The notes under the pieces are model-generated. The model made no database searches. It saw only the letters and a list, made by a program, of their open reading frames with translations, and had not been told where the DNA came from. A program made the position numbers and the translations under genes. Of a stretch of DNA of 64,000 bases, positions 26,454 through 35,013 are shown one piece after another. This DNA comes from G965216695 sp965216695 (GTDB taxonomy: Bacteria; Pseudomonadota; Gammaproteobacteria; Pseudomonadales; Azotimanducaceae). Numbering within the stretch: the stretch's first letter is position 1; each line of letters opens with the position of its first letter. Location of the stretch: the NCBI GenBank assembly GCA_965216695.1, contig OZ244212.1, positions 2,604,001-2,668,000 on the forward strand. The letters run 5' to 3'.

Positions 26454-26496
26454 CCGGAGGCAACCTGCATCTGATCTGAGGCGAAGTGTGGGAGGT

Positions 26497-26521
26497 GCGC
26501 CGGACCTAGCAGGCCCGGCGC
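26497..26521. terminator. Hairpin between convergent genes
   Basis: GCGCCGG paired with CCGGCGC around an inner CCT/AGG stem, followed by a short CTTT. It lies between the GST stop and the stop of the convergent exported protein, so it probably ends transcription from both sides. The T-run is weak. Confidence 0.55.
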
Positions 26522-26547
26522 TTTACAACGTACCTGGTTGGTGGTTG

Positions 26548-27324
26548 TTACTCCTCCGGCCCTGCGATCACTTGTCGCCCATTCCAGATTGCCAAGTTGC
26601 AATCCGCAACCTGGTCCAGGTGCCTACCAAGCGCGGGTCCCTGATCGGAACTGCGCAACGCAGCGTTGAACTTCGCGTACGACGACATGCTCTGGTTCAC
26701 TGTGAAGAGCACGATATCCGGCGTGTTGGGACCGGCCGTCCTCGGGGTCATGGCGTACATCGCGCCCGGCGCGTCTTTACCCAGCCCGCCAACAGTTCCG
26801 GCAATGTGAGAGAGAAGGTCACCGGAGGCGGACATACCCGCATTCGGTTTCCAGTTACATGCCAGCGCAGAGACAATTGCTGAGCCGTTCGGATCCGGCG
26901 TGTAGTCCTCGCGCTCGTGAACCGTCGCAATGGTGGCAAGCCCGGCGGAACAGTCGACCACCGTGTTGAAGCGCGCCGGCACACTAGCCATGGCCTCGGA
27001 TCCGGCAGCTGCATCGTACTGTTTCGCGAATGCGTCGAACGACTCGTGGGCGTCCAACCACAACAGGTCGAAGCCCACGCCGCCTTTGATCAGCGTCCAC
27101 AGGAAGCTTGGTCCCAATTTGATTTCGGCTTTGTCCGCCTGTTTCAGCAGGTAGTCGCGCGCGGACATCAGATCGCCCATGTCTTTGCCGTCCTTGTACG
27201 AACAGGCGTACAACTCGGCGACGGCCGGCGGTTCGTGATTGTGTGCGTGTACCAGCGACGCAACGGCCGCAGTGGTGCACAGCACCAGTAGCCGCAGAGC
27301 GCGGTTGATCGTTCGGTTGGTCAT
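26548..27324 (-). CDS. Exported protein of unknown function with two similar halves
   Basis: A 258-residue protein with a signal peptide (cleavage likely after SLVHA, near residue 27). I do not recognise a named family. It appears to contain two similar halves: AELYACSYKDGKDMGD...FNTVVDCSAGLATI and SALACNWKPNAGMS...LDQVADCNLAIW. Each has an early and a late cysteine that could form a disulfide. A periplasmic or secreted role is likely; nothing points to a reaction. Stand-alone gene. Confidence 0.6.
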   Translation of the reverse strand: MTNRTINRALRLLVLCTTAAVASLVHAHNHEPPAVAELYACSYKDGKDMGDLMSARDYLLKQADKAEIKLGPSFLWTLIKGGVGFDLLWLDAHESFDAFAKQYDAAAGSEAMASVPARFNTVVDCSAGLATIATVHEREDYTPDPNGSAIVSALACNWKPNAGMSASGDLLSHIAGTVGGLGKDAPGAMYAMTPRTAGPNTPDIVLFTVNQSMSSYAKFNAALRSSDQGPALGRHLDQVADCNLAIWNGRQVIAGPEE

Positions 27325-27695
27325 TTTGTTTGCCCCTGTAAGTTTCGTTCGAATGGGCGGTTGAACTGGCAGGTGCTCGATTCAGATTGTGGTAAACAGC
27401 GCTGATTCGCGACAGTTGTCCACGGAAATTATCGACAGCAGCAATCTGCGGTGCCGGCACGGCCCTTCCAGACCGCGCATAGTTATTCAGCCTTTCCCCC
27501 GGTCTGCAGCGCGCGTGAACGCTGCAGCGATCTCATTCTGTAGGATGTATTGGCTAAATGCCAGGCCGCGAAATCGAAACGTTGGGGCGGTGTTGGGCCA
27601 CCTGAACCTTATTGTGGAACGGAAATCGATGTTTGCAGGTGGGGTGGGAGCAACCTAACCTGTGCGTCTCATGTACGGCTGGTGAGAGGGAGTGT
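27325..27695. other. Intergenic region without a supported gene
   Basis: About 370 bases between divergent genes. Short frames exist but none resembles a protein. The part nearest the aldo/keto reductase has a good ribosome site (GAGGGAG) before its ATG. I see no clear terminator or operator. Confidence 0.5.
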
Positions 27696-28709
27696 ATGTC
27701 ACAACGACGGAAGATCGGCGATACAACGGTCAATGCGGTAGGCCTCGGGTGTATGAACGTGTGCCACGCTTATGGACCGGGCATCGATCCGAAAGAGGCC
27801 TCGGCACTGTTCAATCAAGCGCTGGACATAGGCTACGATTTCTTCGACACGGCGACGCTGTACGGTGATGGGGACAACGAACGGTTGCTCCGGTCATCGA
27901 TCATGCACCGCAGGGACGAGTTCTTCCTGGCCAGCAAGTGCGTGCTCGGGTTTGTGGATGGCAAGCGCGCGCTCGACGGCCGGCCCGAGGTGATCAAGGC
28001 GCAATGTGACGAAAGCCTGGAACGGCTTGGCACCGAGGTGATCGACCTTTACTACATGCACCGGCTCGACAAGAAGGTGCCGATTGAGGAGTCGGTGGGC
28101 GCATTGGCGGATCTGGTAGCAGCGGGCAAGATTCGTCACATCGGTCTGTCGGAAATGTCGGCAGCGACGCTGCGGCGCGCACATGCCACCCACCCGATTG
28201 CGGCGATGCAGTCGGAATACTCGCTGTGGACCCGGAATGCAGAGATTGCAGTGCTGGACGTGTGCCGGGAGCTCGGCGTTGCTTACGTTGCGTTCAGCCC
28301 CGTTGCGCGCGGTTACTTCAGTGATGAGCTGCTGGACCCGACGACGTTTCACGAACACGACATACGCAACACCATGCCGCGCTTTCACCCGGAAAACTTT
28401 GCGCAAAATGCGCTGCTGCTGGATGAGGTGCGGCGCGTTGCGGGCGAGCTCGATTGCGGCGTGCCGCAACTGGCATTGGCCTGGGTGCTGGCGCAGGGAG
28501 AGCACGTGATTGCCATTCCCGGAACGACGAAGCCCGCCCACCTCGAACAGAATTTTGCGAGCCTCACCCTCGAACTCCCGGCGGAGGTGTGTGCAGCGCT
28601 TGCCGACCACTTCCCGCCGGATCGCATTCGCGGCAGTCGATACTCGGACGCCGCGCAACGTACTGTGGATACGGAAACCTTTGAGTTCGAGACGACGGTA
28701 AGCGGCTGA
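27696..28709 (+). CDS. Aldo/keto reductase
   Basis: A 337-residue NADPH-dependent TIM-barrel reductase of the AKR11/AKR13 type. It opens with VNAVGLGCMNVCHAYGP near residue 11. The catalytic tetrad is visible: D in YDFFDTATLYGDG (near residue 48), Y in the same stretch, K in FFLASKCVLGF near residue 76 and H in YYMHRLDK near residue 118. The cofactor end is HVIAIPGTTKPAHLEQN near residue 269. It reduces aldehydes or ketones; substrate unknown. The ATG at 27696 has a strong ribosome site. Confidence 0.88.
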   Translation: MSQRRKIGDTTVNAVGLGCMNVCHAYGPGIDPKEASALFNQALDIGYDFFDTATLYGDGDNERLLRSSIMHRRDEFFLASKCVLGFVDGKRALDGRPEVIKAQCDESLERLGTEVIDLYYMHRLDKKVPIEESVGALADLVAAGKIRHIGLSEMSAATLRRAHATHPIAAMQSEYSLWTRNAEIAVLDVCRELGVAYVAFSPVARGYFSDELLDPTTFHEHDIRNTMPRFHPENFAQNALLLDEVRRVAGELDCGVPQLALAWVLAQGEHVIAIPGTTKPAHLEQNFASLTLELPAEVCAALADHFPPDRIRGSRYSDAAQRTVDTETFEFETTVSG

Positions 28710-28747
28710 CACCGCGGCAGGGACACACTTCTGGCAGGTTACGGCGC

Positions 28748-29107
28748 CTATTTCGAGCCACCCGGTGGCGCGTCGTGGGGGATGTTCCAACCGAAGTACA
28801 CCTCCACGTTCGTGATACGGCCGTCCTTAACCCTGTGTATTTCGGTGTTGCGGAACACGGCGCCCGATGCGGAGCTGCCTTCGTACGTAACCACAACCTC
28901 GTCGCCGGATTCGACTACGCGCACGAGTTTGAAGCTTTGAATGTGTTCGTGATTCGGCCAGCAACGCTCGAAGTAGGCCTCCCGGTCCAGGGCGTTGTCC
29001 AGCGGGCTTGTGAAGCAGAACCGCTCTGCAATCACGGCTTCGTTCGCGTCGCGGTCGCTGTCTTCGAACGCACGGAAACTCTGTTTTACGACGTCTGCGT
29101 TGGACAA
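28748..29107 (-). CDS. SnoaL/NTF2-like protein
   Basis: A 119-residue cone-shaped alpha+beta protein of the SnoaL-like group. Early helices (MSNADVVKQSFRAFEDSD), the FTSPLDNALDREAYFERCW stretch near residue 32 and the late strands EIHRVKDGRITNVEVYFGW near residue 88 are typical. Such proteins are isomerases, cyclases or ligand binders. The start is TTG with GAGGA upstream. It lies 48 bases downstream of an alpha/beta hydrolase on the same strand and may be co-transcribed. Confidence 0.72.
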   Translation of the reverse strand: MSNADVVKQSFRAFEDSDRDANEAVIAERFCFTSPLDNALDREAYFERCWPNHEHIQSFKLVRVVESGDEVVVTYEGSSASGAVFRNTEIHRVKDGRITNVEVYFGWNIPHDAPPGGSK

Positions 29108-29155
29108 AGGTTTTCCTCACGAGTTGTGTTGCGCCCAAATACCCGTTCCGGTGGA

Positions 29156-29962
29156 TTAGGCAAGGTCTAACAGAAACTGGCCCATGACCTCCGCGACTTC
29201 TTCCGGACGTTCCATCAGCATGAAGTGGGTTGCGCCCGACACATCAACACGGCGTGTGTCGGCGACGTGCAAGCCGAGTAGAGAGGCAACCTCTCGACAT
29301 ACCTCGGCGTCGAACTCGGCTGACAGAATCAGCATCGGTACGGCAATCGCATGCAGGTTCGACGCCCCGGGCGGTGACACCGGCTCCAGCGGATCGGTGT
29401 TGTGCGCCCACCACCAGGTGTAGTCGCTGCAGATCGATACCAACTGTGCGGACGCAGACTCGCTTATCTTCTCTGGTAAGAATGCAGGGATGCTGGCAAA
29501 GGAGTGCGCAGCGGCGTGGGCACCGGACGTGTTGTATACGTCTCCGCACGCGAGGTATGCAGAAAACAGGCGATCCGCGGCTGGAGAACTGTGGCCTGAA
29601 ACGTACGGGCCGACGGCCATGATCGAACGAAACCGCTCAGGGTAGAGCGTGTAAGCGTCGATCGTGATCTGGCAGCCGAGCGAATAACCCGCAATGTGTG
29701 CGTCCGCGAGCTCGAGCGCATCCAGCAACGCCGCCAGGTCGTCTTCATGGCGATACGGCCTGCCCTCCTCGGGTGTCGCGGACCGTCCGTAGCCTCGGAG
29801 ATCGTAGCGGATCACGCGGAAGCTCCGAGCGAGCGCGTTGAACTGGCCGTCCCAGTAGCGCCGGTCGCCGCCGCCGCCGTGCACCAGAACGACGGGTTCG
29901 CCGGATCCCGCGCCTTCGCAGTACAGGCGTGTGCCGTTCACGCTGACGTACTTGTGCCACAT
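29156..29962 (-). CDS. Alpha/beta hydrolase
   Basis: A 268-residue cytoplasmic hydrolase. The features are VVLVHGGGGDRRYWDGQF near residue 24, YDLRGYGRSATP near residue 54, the nucleophile elbow HIAGYSLGCQ near residue 89, an acid in LILSAEFDAEV near residue 213 and a histidine in VSGATHFMLMERPEE near residue 240. Family length is normal. Substrate not deducible. Downstream on the same strand is a SnoaL-like gene, and a second NTF2-like gene is divergent from it. Confidence 0.82.
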   Translation of the reverse strand: MWHKYVSVNGTRLYCEGAGSGEPVVLVHGGGGDRRYWDGQFNALARSFRVIRYDLRGYGRSATPEEGRPYRHEDDLAALLDALELADAHIAGYSLGCQITIDAYTLYPERFRSIMAVGPYVSGHSSPAADRLFSAYLACGDVYNTSGAHAAAHSFASIPAFLPEKISESASAQLVSICSDYTWWWAHNTDPLEPVSPPGASNLHAIAVPMLILSAEFDAEVCREVASLLGLHVADTRRVDVSGATHFMLMERPEEVAEVMGQFLLDLA

Positions 29963-30043
29963 AGTCGTGAATCGTCAGTAGTTGCTCGATAATGGTATTC
30001 GATACGCGAAAGAAACATGAGTCCAGACAACGGGGGATGTTGA

Positions 30044-30421
30044 ATGACGGACCAGACTGAACGGGAGGCGGTGTTGGCCGCGCACGATGCGTACTTCAAC
30101 GCGCTGGGACAGGGAGATATGGATGCGGTGGCGGAAACCTTTGTGTTTCCGGCGGTGTTCAAGGGGTTTCTGGATGATCCAGTGATTGCTGCGGATGCGG
30201 CGGAACTTAAGGAGGCCTACGTGCGGCTGATTGCGGCGGCGCCCAAGGCGGAACGTTCAGACATTCGCAGTCGTGAGGTGGCGCTGGTTCGTCCCGGCGT
30301 CTACATGCTTACGATGGACTACGTGCAGTACGGCGCGGGCAACGCGGTGGTGCATCAGGGCAAGGCCGTCTATTTCCTGAAGCCGGTTGGTGACGGCTAC
30401 AGGTTGTTCGCGGTGATCTGA
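30044..30421 (+). CDS. NTF2-like protein
   Basis: A 125-residue protein with the NTF2/SnoaL cone fold: an opening helix (REAVLAAHDAYFNALGQGDMDAVAETF) and later strands LVRPGVYMLTMDYVQYGAGNAVVHQGKAVYFL. No catalytic residues can be assigned. The ATG has a GGGGGA ribosome site. It stands alone between a divergent hydrolase and a convergent hydrolase/OsmC fusion gene. Confidence 0.68.
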   Translation: MTDQTEREAVLAAHDAYFNALGQGDMDAVAETFVFPAVFKGFLDDPVIAADAAELKEAYVRLIAAAPKAERSDIRSREVALVRPGVYMLTMDYVQYGAGNAVVHQGKAVYFLKPVGDGYRLFAVI

Positions 30422-30467
30422 GATCTGGCGGACCGGTGCACCAATTGAGGTCGGCGGCTTCGGTTTT

Positions 30468-30493
30468 GATCTGTCCCTTTACTCTGACCCCAT
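30468..30493. repeat. REP-like repeat fragment at the 3' end of a gene
   Basis: On the minus strand this reads GGGGTCAGAGTAAAGGGACA and a few more bases. From memory it matches a sequence often seen scattered in gammaproteobacterial genomes with REP-associated tyrosine transposases. It supplies the last codons (M-G-S-E-stop) of the hydrolase/OsmC gene. Only this copy was noticed in the window. Confidence 0.45.
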
Positions 30494-31675
30494 CGTTGTT
30501 GTGCGGATTTGGAGGTCGCTTTCGAGAGTGCGGTGGACGGGGCAGCGGTCGGCGATCTGTAGCAGCCGTTCGCGTTGATCGTCGCTGAGGTCGCCTTTCA
30601 GCCGGATGGCGCGATCGAGCACCTCGATGCGCTGCGGGGTCTCTTCGCAGCCCTCGCAGTCGGTTGCGTGCTCTCGACTGTGCGTAACGGTTACGTCTAC
30701 GTCGTCGAGCGGCCATGACTTGCGATTGGCGTACATCCGCAACGTCATGGACGTGCAGGTACCCAGCGCGGCGAGCAGGTGTTCGTAGGGATCGGGACCG
30801 AGGTCCTGTCCACCCACGCGTTTCGGCTCGTCGGCCACCCATGTGTGAGAGTCCGTTTCCACCTGCCGGAGAAACTTCAGGTTAGCCTCGCCGACGCGCA
30901 CCGCACCTTCGGCCACGGGTTCCGTTGTGGCGGTGGTATCAGGAAGATAGCGTGACACCCACGCGGTTACCGTTTGTGCGACGTATTCGGCGTCCTCCGC
31001 GCGGGTGAGCAGATGATCCGCATCGTCGAGAGATATGAAGCTTTTGGGATGCTTTGCTGCCTGAAAGATTTTGCTTGCTTCGGCCACGGGCACTATCGGG
31101 TCCAGCGGCGCATGCATCACCAGCAGCGCCCGATGCAGCGTTGCAACGGTCTCCTGTAGTTGGGCCTCGCTGTGCTCGGCAACAAAATTGCGGTCGATCG
31201 CGAACACTCGATCGCCCACCTGAACCATCCCGTCGTCGCGCCCGAGGCGATCCACGACGTGCTGCGGGGATGCGGGCGCGCCGATCGTTACCACGGCCCG
31301 GCATTCCGGCACCTGCGCGGCCGCCGCCAGAACTGCGGTACCGCCGAGGCTGTGGCCGATGAGTACCGCAGGCGCGCCGTGGTTGGCACGCAGGTGATCG
31401 GCCGCGGCCAGCAGATCGTGCACGTTGGAAGCGAAATTGGTGTTGCCGAAGTCGCCCTCCGAGTTACCGATACCGGTGAAGTCGAAACGCAGCACCGCCA
31501 TGCCTCGGGCGGCGAGGTAGCGGCCGAGCCGCGATGCGGCGATTGCGTTTTTGCCACAGGTAAAGCAATGCGCGAACAGCACACAGCCACGCACGGTACC
31601 GTCGGGCAGTGTCAGGGCTGCCGATAGCGTTTCACTGTCGCTGTTCTGGAACTCGGTGCGCGTCAACGTGGGCAT
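30479..31675 (-). CDS. Fused alpha/beta hydrolase-OsmC protein
   Basis: A 398-residue two-domain protein. Residues 1-250 are an alpha/beta hydrolase with VLIGHSLGGTAVL near residue 99 as the nucleophile elbow and LDDADHLL near residue 216 for the histidine. Residues 260-395 are an OsmC/Ohr-like domain: GGQDLGPDPYEHLLAALGTCTSMTLRMYANRK near residue 288 holds the first peroxidatic cysteine, and DRCPVHRTLES near residue 376 the second. OsmC proteins reduce organic hydroperoxides. The fused form is known in proteobacteria. The final residues derive from a REP-like fragment, so the original C-terminus may have been altered. Confidence 0.87.
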   Translation of the reverse strand: MPTLTRTEFQNSDSETLSAALTLPDGTVRGCVLFAHCFTCGKNAIAASRLGRYLAARGMAVLRFDFTGIGNSEGDFGNTNFASNVHDLLAAADHLRANHGAPAVLIGHSLGGTAVLAAAAQVPECRAVVTIGAPASPQHVVDRLGRDDGMVQVGDRVFAIDRNFVAEHSEAQLQETVATLHRALLVMHAPLDPIVPVAEASKIFQAAKHPKSFISLDDADHLLTRAEDAEYVAQTVTAWVSRYLPDTTATTEPVAEGAVRVGEANLKFLRQVETDSHTWVADEPKRVGGQDLGPDPYEHLLAALGTCTSMTLRMYANRKSWPLDDVDVTVTHSREHATDCEGCEETPQRIEVLDRAIRLKGDLSDDQRERLLQIADRCPVHRTLESDLQIRTTTMGSE

Positions 31676-31699
31676 GGGCCTCTCCGGCGGTGGGTGGCG

Positions 31700-33052
31700 T
31701 CAGGTGAGCTTGTGCGGGTTCAACAGGTCGGTCAGTTCGTCGCGGGAAAGCTCCGTCATTTCCGCTGCTACGTCAACGATCGGCCGGCCCTCGGCGTACG
31801 CGCGCTTCGCGATCTGCGCGCCAAGCTCGTAGCCGATACGCGCGTTCAGTGCCGTGATCAGGATCGGGTTCCGCTGGACCCGCTCGCCAATCTGCTCTTC
31901 GCGGATCTGCATACCGCGGATGGCCTTCTCCAGCAGCGTTCGCGACGCGTTACTGAGCAGTTCGATGCTCTGCAGCACATTGTGAGCAATCACCGGCAGC
32001 ATCACGTTCAGTTGAAAGTTTCCGGACTGAGCAGCAACGCTGACCGTCAGATCGTTGCCCATTACCTGAGCGCACACCATCGCTACGCTCTCCGGTATCA
32101 CCGGGTTTACCTTGCCGGGCATGATGCTGCTTCCTGCCTGCAGTTCCGGTAACGCAATCTCGCCCAGACCGGCGACGGGGCCACTGTTCATCCAACGCAG
32201 ATCGTTGCAGATCTTCATCAGACTGCCGGCGAACACTCTCAGCTGGCCGGACAATCCGGCGATCGCGTCCGGACAAGCCAGAGCTGCGAAAAAGTTGGCG
32301 CTCGGTTGGAACCTGATTCCGGTGGACCGGCTGATGTGGTCGGCGAAGCGTTGCGCGAACTCGGGGTGCGCGTTGATCCCCGTACCAACCGCGGTTCCGC
32401 CCTGGGCAAGGTAATGGCAGTGGTGCAGGGCCTCGTCGATTCGTGTAGCGCTTTGCTCGATCTGCCAGGCCCATGCCGTCATTTCCTGGTCGATGCGGAT
32501 CGGCATCGCGTCCATCAGGTGCGTTCGGCCCGTTTTCACCACGTCGCGGTGTTCCTCGGCACGTTCGCGGATGCCCGACGCCAGTGCATCCATGGCGGGC
32601 CGCAGCCGAGACAGGGTCTCGCGCACGGCGCTCACGTGAATGGCGGTGGGAATCACGTCGTTGGAACTCTGTCCCAGATTGACGTGATCGTTGGGATGCA
32701 CCGCTTCGCCGGTGCGGCGTTCGGCGAGCGTGGCGATGACTTCGTTGGCATTCATGTTGGTGCTGGTGCCGGAGCCGGTCTGGAAAACGTCCACGGGAAA
32801 TTGGTGATCCAGCCGGTTCTGTGCGACCCACCCGGCCACTTCGGCGATCGCGTCCGCTGCGTTCGACGACAGCAGGCCCAACTCTGCGTTGGCCTGTGCG
32901 GCGCTGGCTTTGATGAGGCCGAGCGCGCTGATGAACGCGGGCGCTATCGTCAGGCCGCTGATCTGGAAGTTGTCCGCGGCGCGGCGTGTCTGCTCACCCC
33001 AGACCGGTTGCGTGGGAATTTCGTGCTGCGTATCTGCCGGTTGGTCGTTCAT
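31700..33052 (-). CDS. fumC: Class II fumarate hydratase
   Basis: A 450-residue, oxygen-stable, iron-free fumarase that interconverts fumarate and malate in the TCA cycle. It forms a homotetramer in the cytoplasm. The superfamily signature GSSIMPGKVNPVIPE near residue 318 holds the flexible serine loop. GSGTSTNMNANEV near residue 98 and LGQSSNDVIPTAIHVS near residue 132 form other parts of the active site. I chose the ATG at 33052 (MNDQPADT) because the upstream in-frame residues are not family-like. It follows the OsmC fusion by 24 bases on the same strand, with fumC first. Confidence 0.93.
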   Translation of the reverse strand: MNDQPADTQHEIPTQPVWGEQTRRAADNFQISGLTIAPAFISALGLIKASAAQANAELGLLSSNAADAIAEVAGWVAQNRLDHQFPVDVFQTGSGTSTNMNANEVIATLAERRTGEAVHPNDHVNLGQSSNDVIPTAIHVSAVRETLSRLRPAMDALASGIRERAEEHRDVVKTGRTHLMDAMPIRIDQEMTAWAWQIEQSATRIDEALHHCHYLAQGGTAVGTGINAHPEFAQRFADHISRSTGIRFQPSANFFAALACPDAIAGLSGQLRVFAGSLMKICNDLRWMNSGPVAGLGEIALPELQAGSSIMPGKVNPVIPESVAMVCAQVMGNDLTVSVAAQSGNFQLNVMLPVIAHNVLQSIELLSNASRTLLEKAIRGMQIREEQIGERVQRNPILITALNARIGYELGAQIAKRAYAEGRPIVDVAAEMTELSRDELTDLLNPHKLT

Positions 33053-33169
33053 TGGCGGGTCCGGGCCGGTGGTTGGTGTGGCTACCCTAGCAGGGTCTTG
33101 GAAACACGGGCTTTCGTGTTTTCCTAATAATGTATCAAAATACACGCATTAAATATATAAAATGAGCGT

Positions 33170-33182
33170 TAATCATCGATTA
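33170..33182. promoter_or_regulatory. Palindrome upstream of hipB, copy 1
   Basis: TAATC-ATC-GATTA: 5-bp arms with a 3-bp spacer. It has the same layout as the copy at 33297-33309, in an AT-rich 180-base promoter region. HipB-type antitoxins bind such paired palindromes to repress their own operon; binding here is inferred. Confidence 0.45.
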
Positions 33183-33296
33183 TCGTGCATTATAGAGTGC
33201 CATTTCCGTTTATCATGACTCGGAGAGAGTGTTTTGGAACTGGTTTATGCATCAAAATAGAATCTCAATAAGGTCTTTAATCCTTTTTTGATTCAT

Positions 33297-33309
33297 TAAT
33301 GGCGCATTA
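33297..33309. promoter_or_regulatory. Palindrome upstream of hipB, copy 2
   Basis: TAATG-GCG-CATTA, the second TAATS-N3-SATTA palindrome, 21 bases before the hipB start. It lies where a repressor would block the promoter or the ribosome site. Confidence 0.45.
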
Positions 33310-33329
33310 TAGGATTATGAGGTGTCAAC

Positions 33330-33695
33330 GTGACTGAGCGCGTGGATTTTTCGACCGCACCGGCAACGGCGATCATTTCGGAGTTGGGCCAGCGCCTCGA
33401 CCGGATTCGCCTGAGCCGCAACATCACGCAGGCAGAACTGGCCCGGCAGGCGGGGATATCCCGCAGCACGATGACGCGGCTGGCGGACGGCCGTTCCGTG
33501 TCGCTCGATTCGTTCGTCCGGGTGATGCAGGCATTGCGGCTCACAGACCATTTGGCCGCATTGCTACCGGACCCGAGCGTGCGGCCGGTGGAACGTGTGG
33601 CGTCCGGCGGCGCAGAGCGGCAGCGGGCGAGGCCGCGCCGCCCTAGCGACGAAGTCGACGAGTGGCGTTGGGGCGACGAGACGCCGCGGTCGTGA
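33330..33695 (+). CDS. hipB: HipB-like antitoxin (XRE-family HTH)
   Basis: A 121-residue DNA-binding protein. The Cro/XRE helix-turn-helix spans about residues 15-70: LGQRLDRIRLSRNITQAELARQAGISRSTMTRLADGRSVS, with recognition helix SRSTMTRLADG. The tail (residues 85-121) is basic and likely unstructured, suitable for capping the HipA active site. GTG start with GAGG upstream. Its stop overlaps the hipA GTG by 3 bases, so toxin and antitoxin are translationally coupled. It should bind HipA and repress its own promoter. Confidence 0.85.
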   Translation: MTERVDFSTAPATAIISELGQRLDRIRLSRNITQAELARQAGISRSTMTRLADGRSVSLDSFVRVMQALRLTDHLAALLPDPSVRPVERVASGGAERQRARPRRPSDEVDEWRWGDETPRS

Positions 33696-35005
33696 CCGAC
33701 ACCGCGCGGGTCCTTCTGTGGGGCAGCGACATCGGGGCCGTCACCTGGGTCGAGGACCGGGACCTGGCGGTCTTTCAATACACCCCGGAGTTTGCGCAGT
33801 CGGGCATTGAAGTAGCGCCGCTCACCATGCCGCTGTCGGCAGCGCCCTACGAATTTCCGTCGCTCGCCCGCAAGACGTTTCACGGGTTGCCGGGACTGCT
33901 TGCAGACAGCCTGCCGGACCGGTTCGGCAATGCGTTGATCGATGCCTGGCTCGCCTCGCAGGGGCGCCGGCCGGAAAGTTTCACGCCGGTGGAACGTCTC
34001 TGCTACACCGGCGCCCGCGGTGTCGGGGCGCTGGAGTTCAAACCTGCGATCGAGCCGCCAGACAGCCCGCCGCGGCGGGTGGAAATCGACGCCCTCGTTG
34101 CGTTGGCCAACCGCGCTCTGGACGAGCGGGTTGCGTTGGAGGGCAGGCTGGACGGCGCCGACGATCGCCGCGCAATCGAAGACATTCTTCGTGTTGGCAC
34201 GTCGGCGGGCGGGGCGCGCGCGAAAGCCGTACTCGCGTGGAACCCGCAGACCGGTGAGTTTCGCTCGGGGCAGGTCGAAGCGGGCGACGGTTTCGAGCAC
34301 TGGCTGATCAAGTTTGACGGCGTGCATGGCAATCGGGACCGGGAACTGGACGATCCTCAGGGATTCGGGCGCATCGAATACGCCTATCACCTCATGGCTC
34401 GCGCGGCAGCGGTCGACATGGCCGAGTGTCGCCTGCACGAAGAAGGTGGGCGGGCACACTTCATGACGAAACGCTTCGACCGCTCGGCCGCGGGTGACAA
34501 GCTGCACATGCAGTCGCTGGGTGCGATCCGGCACTTCGACTTCAATCGCGCTGGCGAGCATGCGTACGAACAGGCGGTGCAGACGATCCGTGCGCTCAGG
34601 CTACCCGTCGAAGATGTGGAGCAGCAGGTGCGCCGCGCACTGTTCAACGTAATTACCCGCAACCAGGACGATCATGTGAAAAACATAGCGTTCCTGATGA
34701 ACCGACGCGGCACCTGGCGGTTGTCGCCGGCGTTCGACGTGGCCTATGCGCACAACCCTTCGGGCGATTGGACGCACCGCCACCAGATGCGCATGAACGG
34801 CAAACAGAACGGTTTCGAACGCGATGACCTGTGGGCGTTTGCGCGATCCAGCGGGCTGAAGCGAACGCGGACGCGCGGTATTGTCGAAGCCATCGCTGCA
34901 GCCGTGCAACGCTGGCCGCTGTTTGCGGAAACCGCCGGGGTACCGGACCACGATGCGCGGCGCATCGAACAAACATTTCGCACGCGTCTGTTGGCGGGGG
35001 CCTGA
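33692..35005 (+). CDS. hipA: HipA-like toxin (Ser/Thr kinase fold)
   Basis: A 437-residue HipA-family kinase. The N-terminal HipA_N domain holds FHGLPGLLADSLPDRFGNALI near residue 63. The P-loop-like VGTSAGGARAKAVLAW near residue 169 has the serine/glycine loop that is autophosphorylated in E. coli HipA. Catalytic and metal aspartates lie in VITRNQDDHVKNIAF near residue 322 and LSPAFDVAYAHN near residue 343. E. coli HipA phosphorylates GltX and causes persistence; the target here is unknown. I chose the GTG at 33692 overlapping the hipB stop (GTGA). No truncation is seen, so the toxin is likely active. Confidence 0.87.
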   Translation: MTDTARVLLWGSDIGAVTWVEDRDLAVFQYTPEFAQSGIEVAPLTMPLSAAPYEFPSLARKTFHGLPGLLADSLPDRFGNALIDAWLASQGRRPESFTPVERLCYTGARGVGALEFKPAIEPPDSPPRRVEIDALVALANRALDERVALEGRLDGADDRRAIEDILRVGTSAGGARAKAVLAWNPQTGEFRSGQVEAGDGFEHWLIKFDGVHGNRDRELDDPQGFGRIEYAYHLMARAAAVDMAECRLHEEGGRAHFMTKRFDRSAAGDKLHMQSLGAIRHFDFNRAGEHAYEQAVQTIRALRLPVEDVEQQVRRALFNVITRNQDDHVKNIAFLMNRRGTWRLSPAFDVAYAHNPSGDWTHRHQMRMNGKQNGFERDDLWAFARSSGLKRTRTRGIVEAIAAAVQRWPLFAETAGVPDHDARRIEQTFRTRLLAGA

Positions 35006-35013
35006 TCCCTTCG

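Noticed and set aside
27640..27695. Sequence before the aldo/keto reductase with some likeness to group II intron boundary sequences (TCATGTACGGCTGGTGAGAG)
   Set aside because: Only a short match from memory; no reverse transcriptase, no domain V/VI hairpins, and the downstream gene is intact.
33296..34561. 421-codon frame opposite hipBA
   Set aside because: Antisense to a clear toxin-antitoxin pair with overlap typical of the family.
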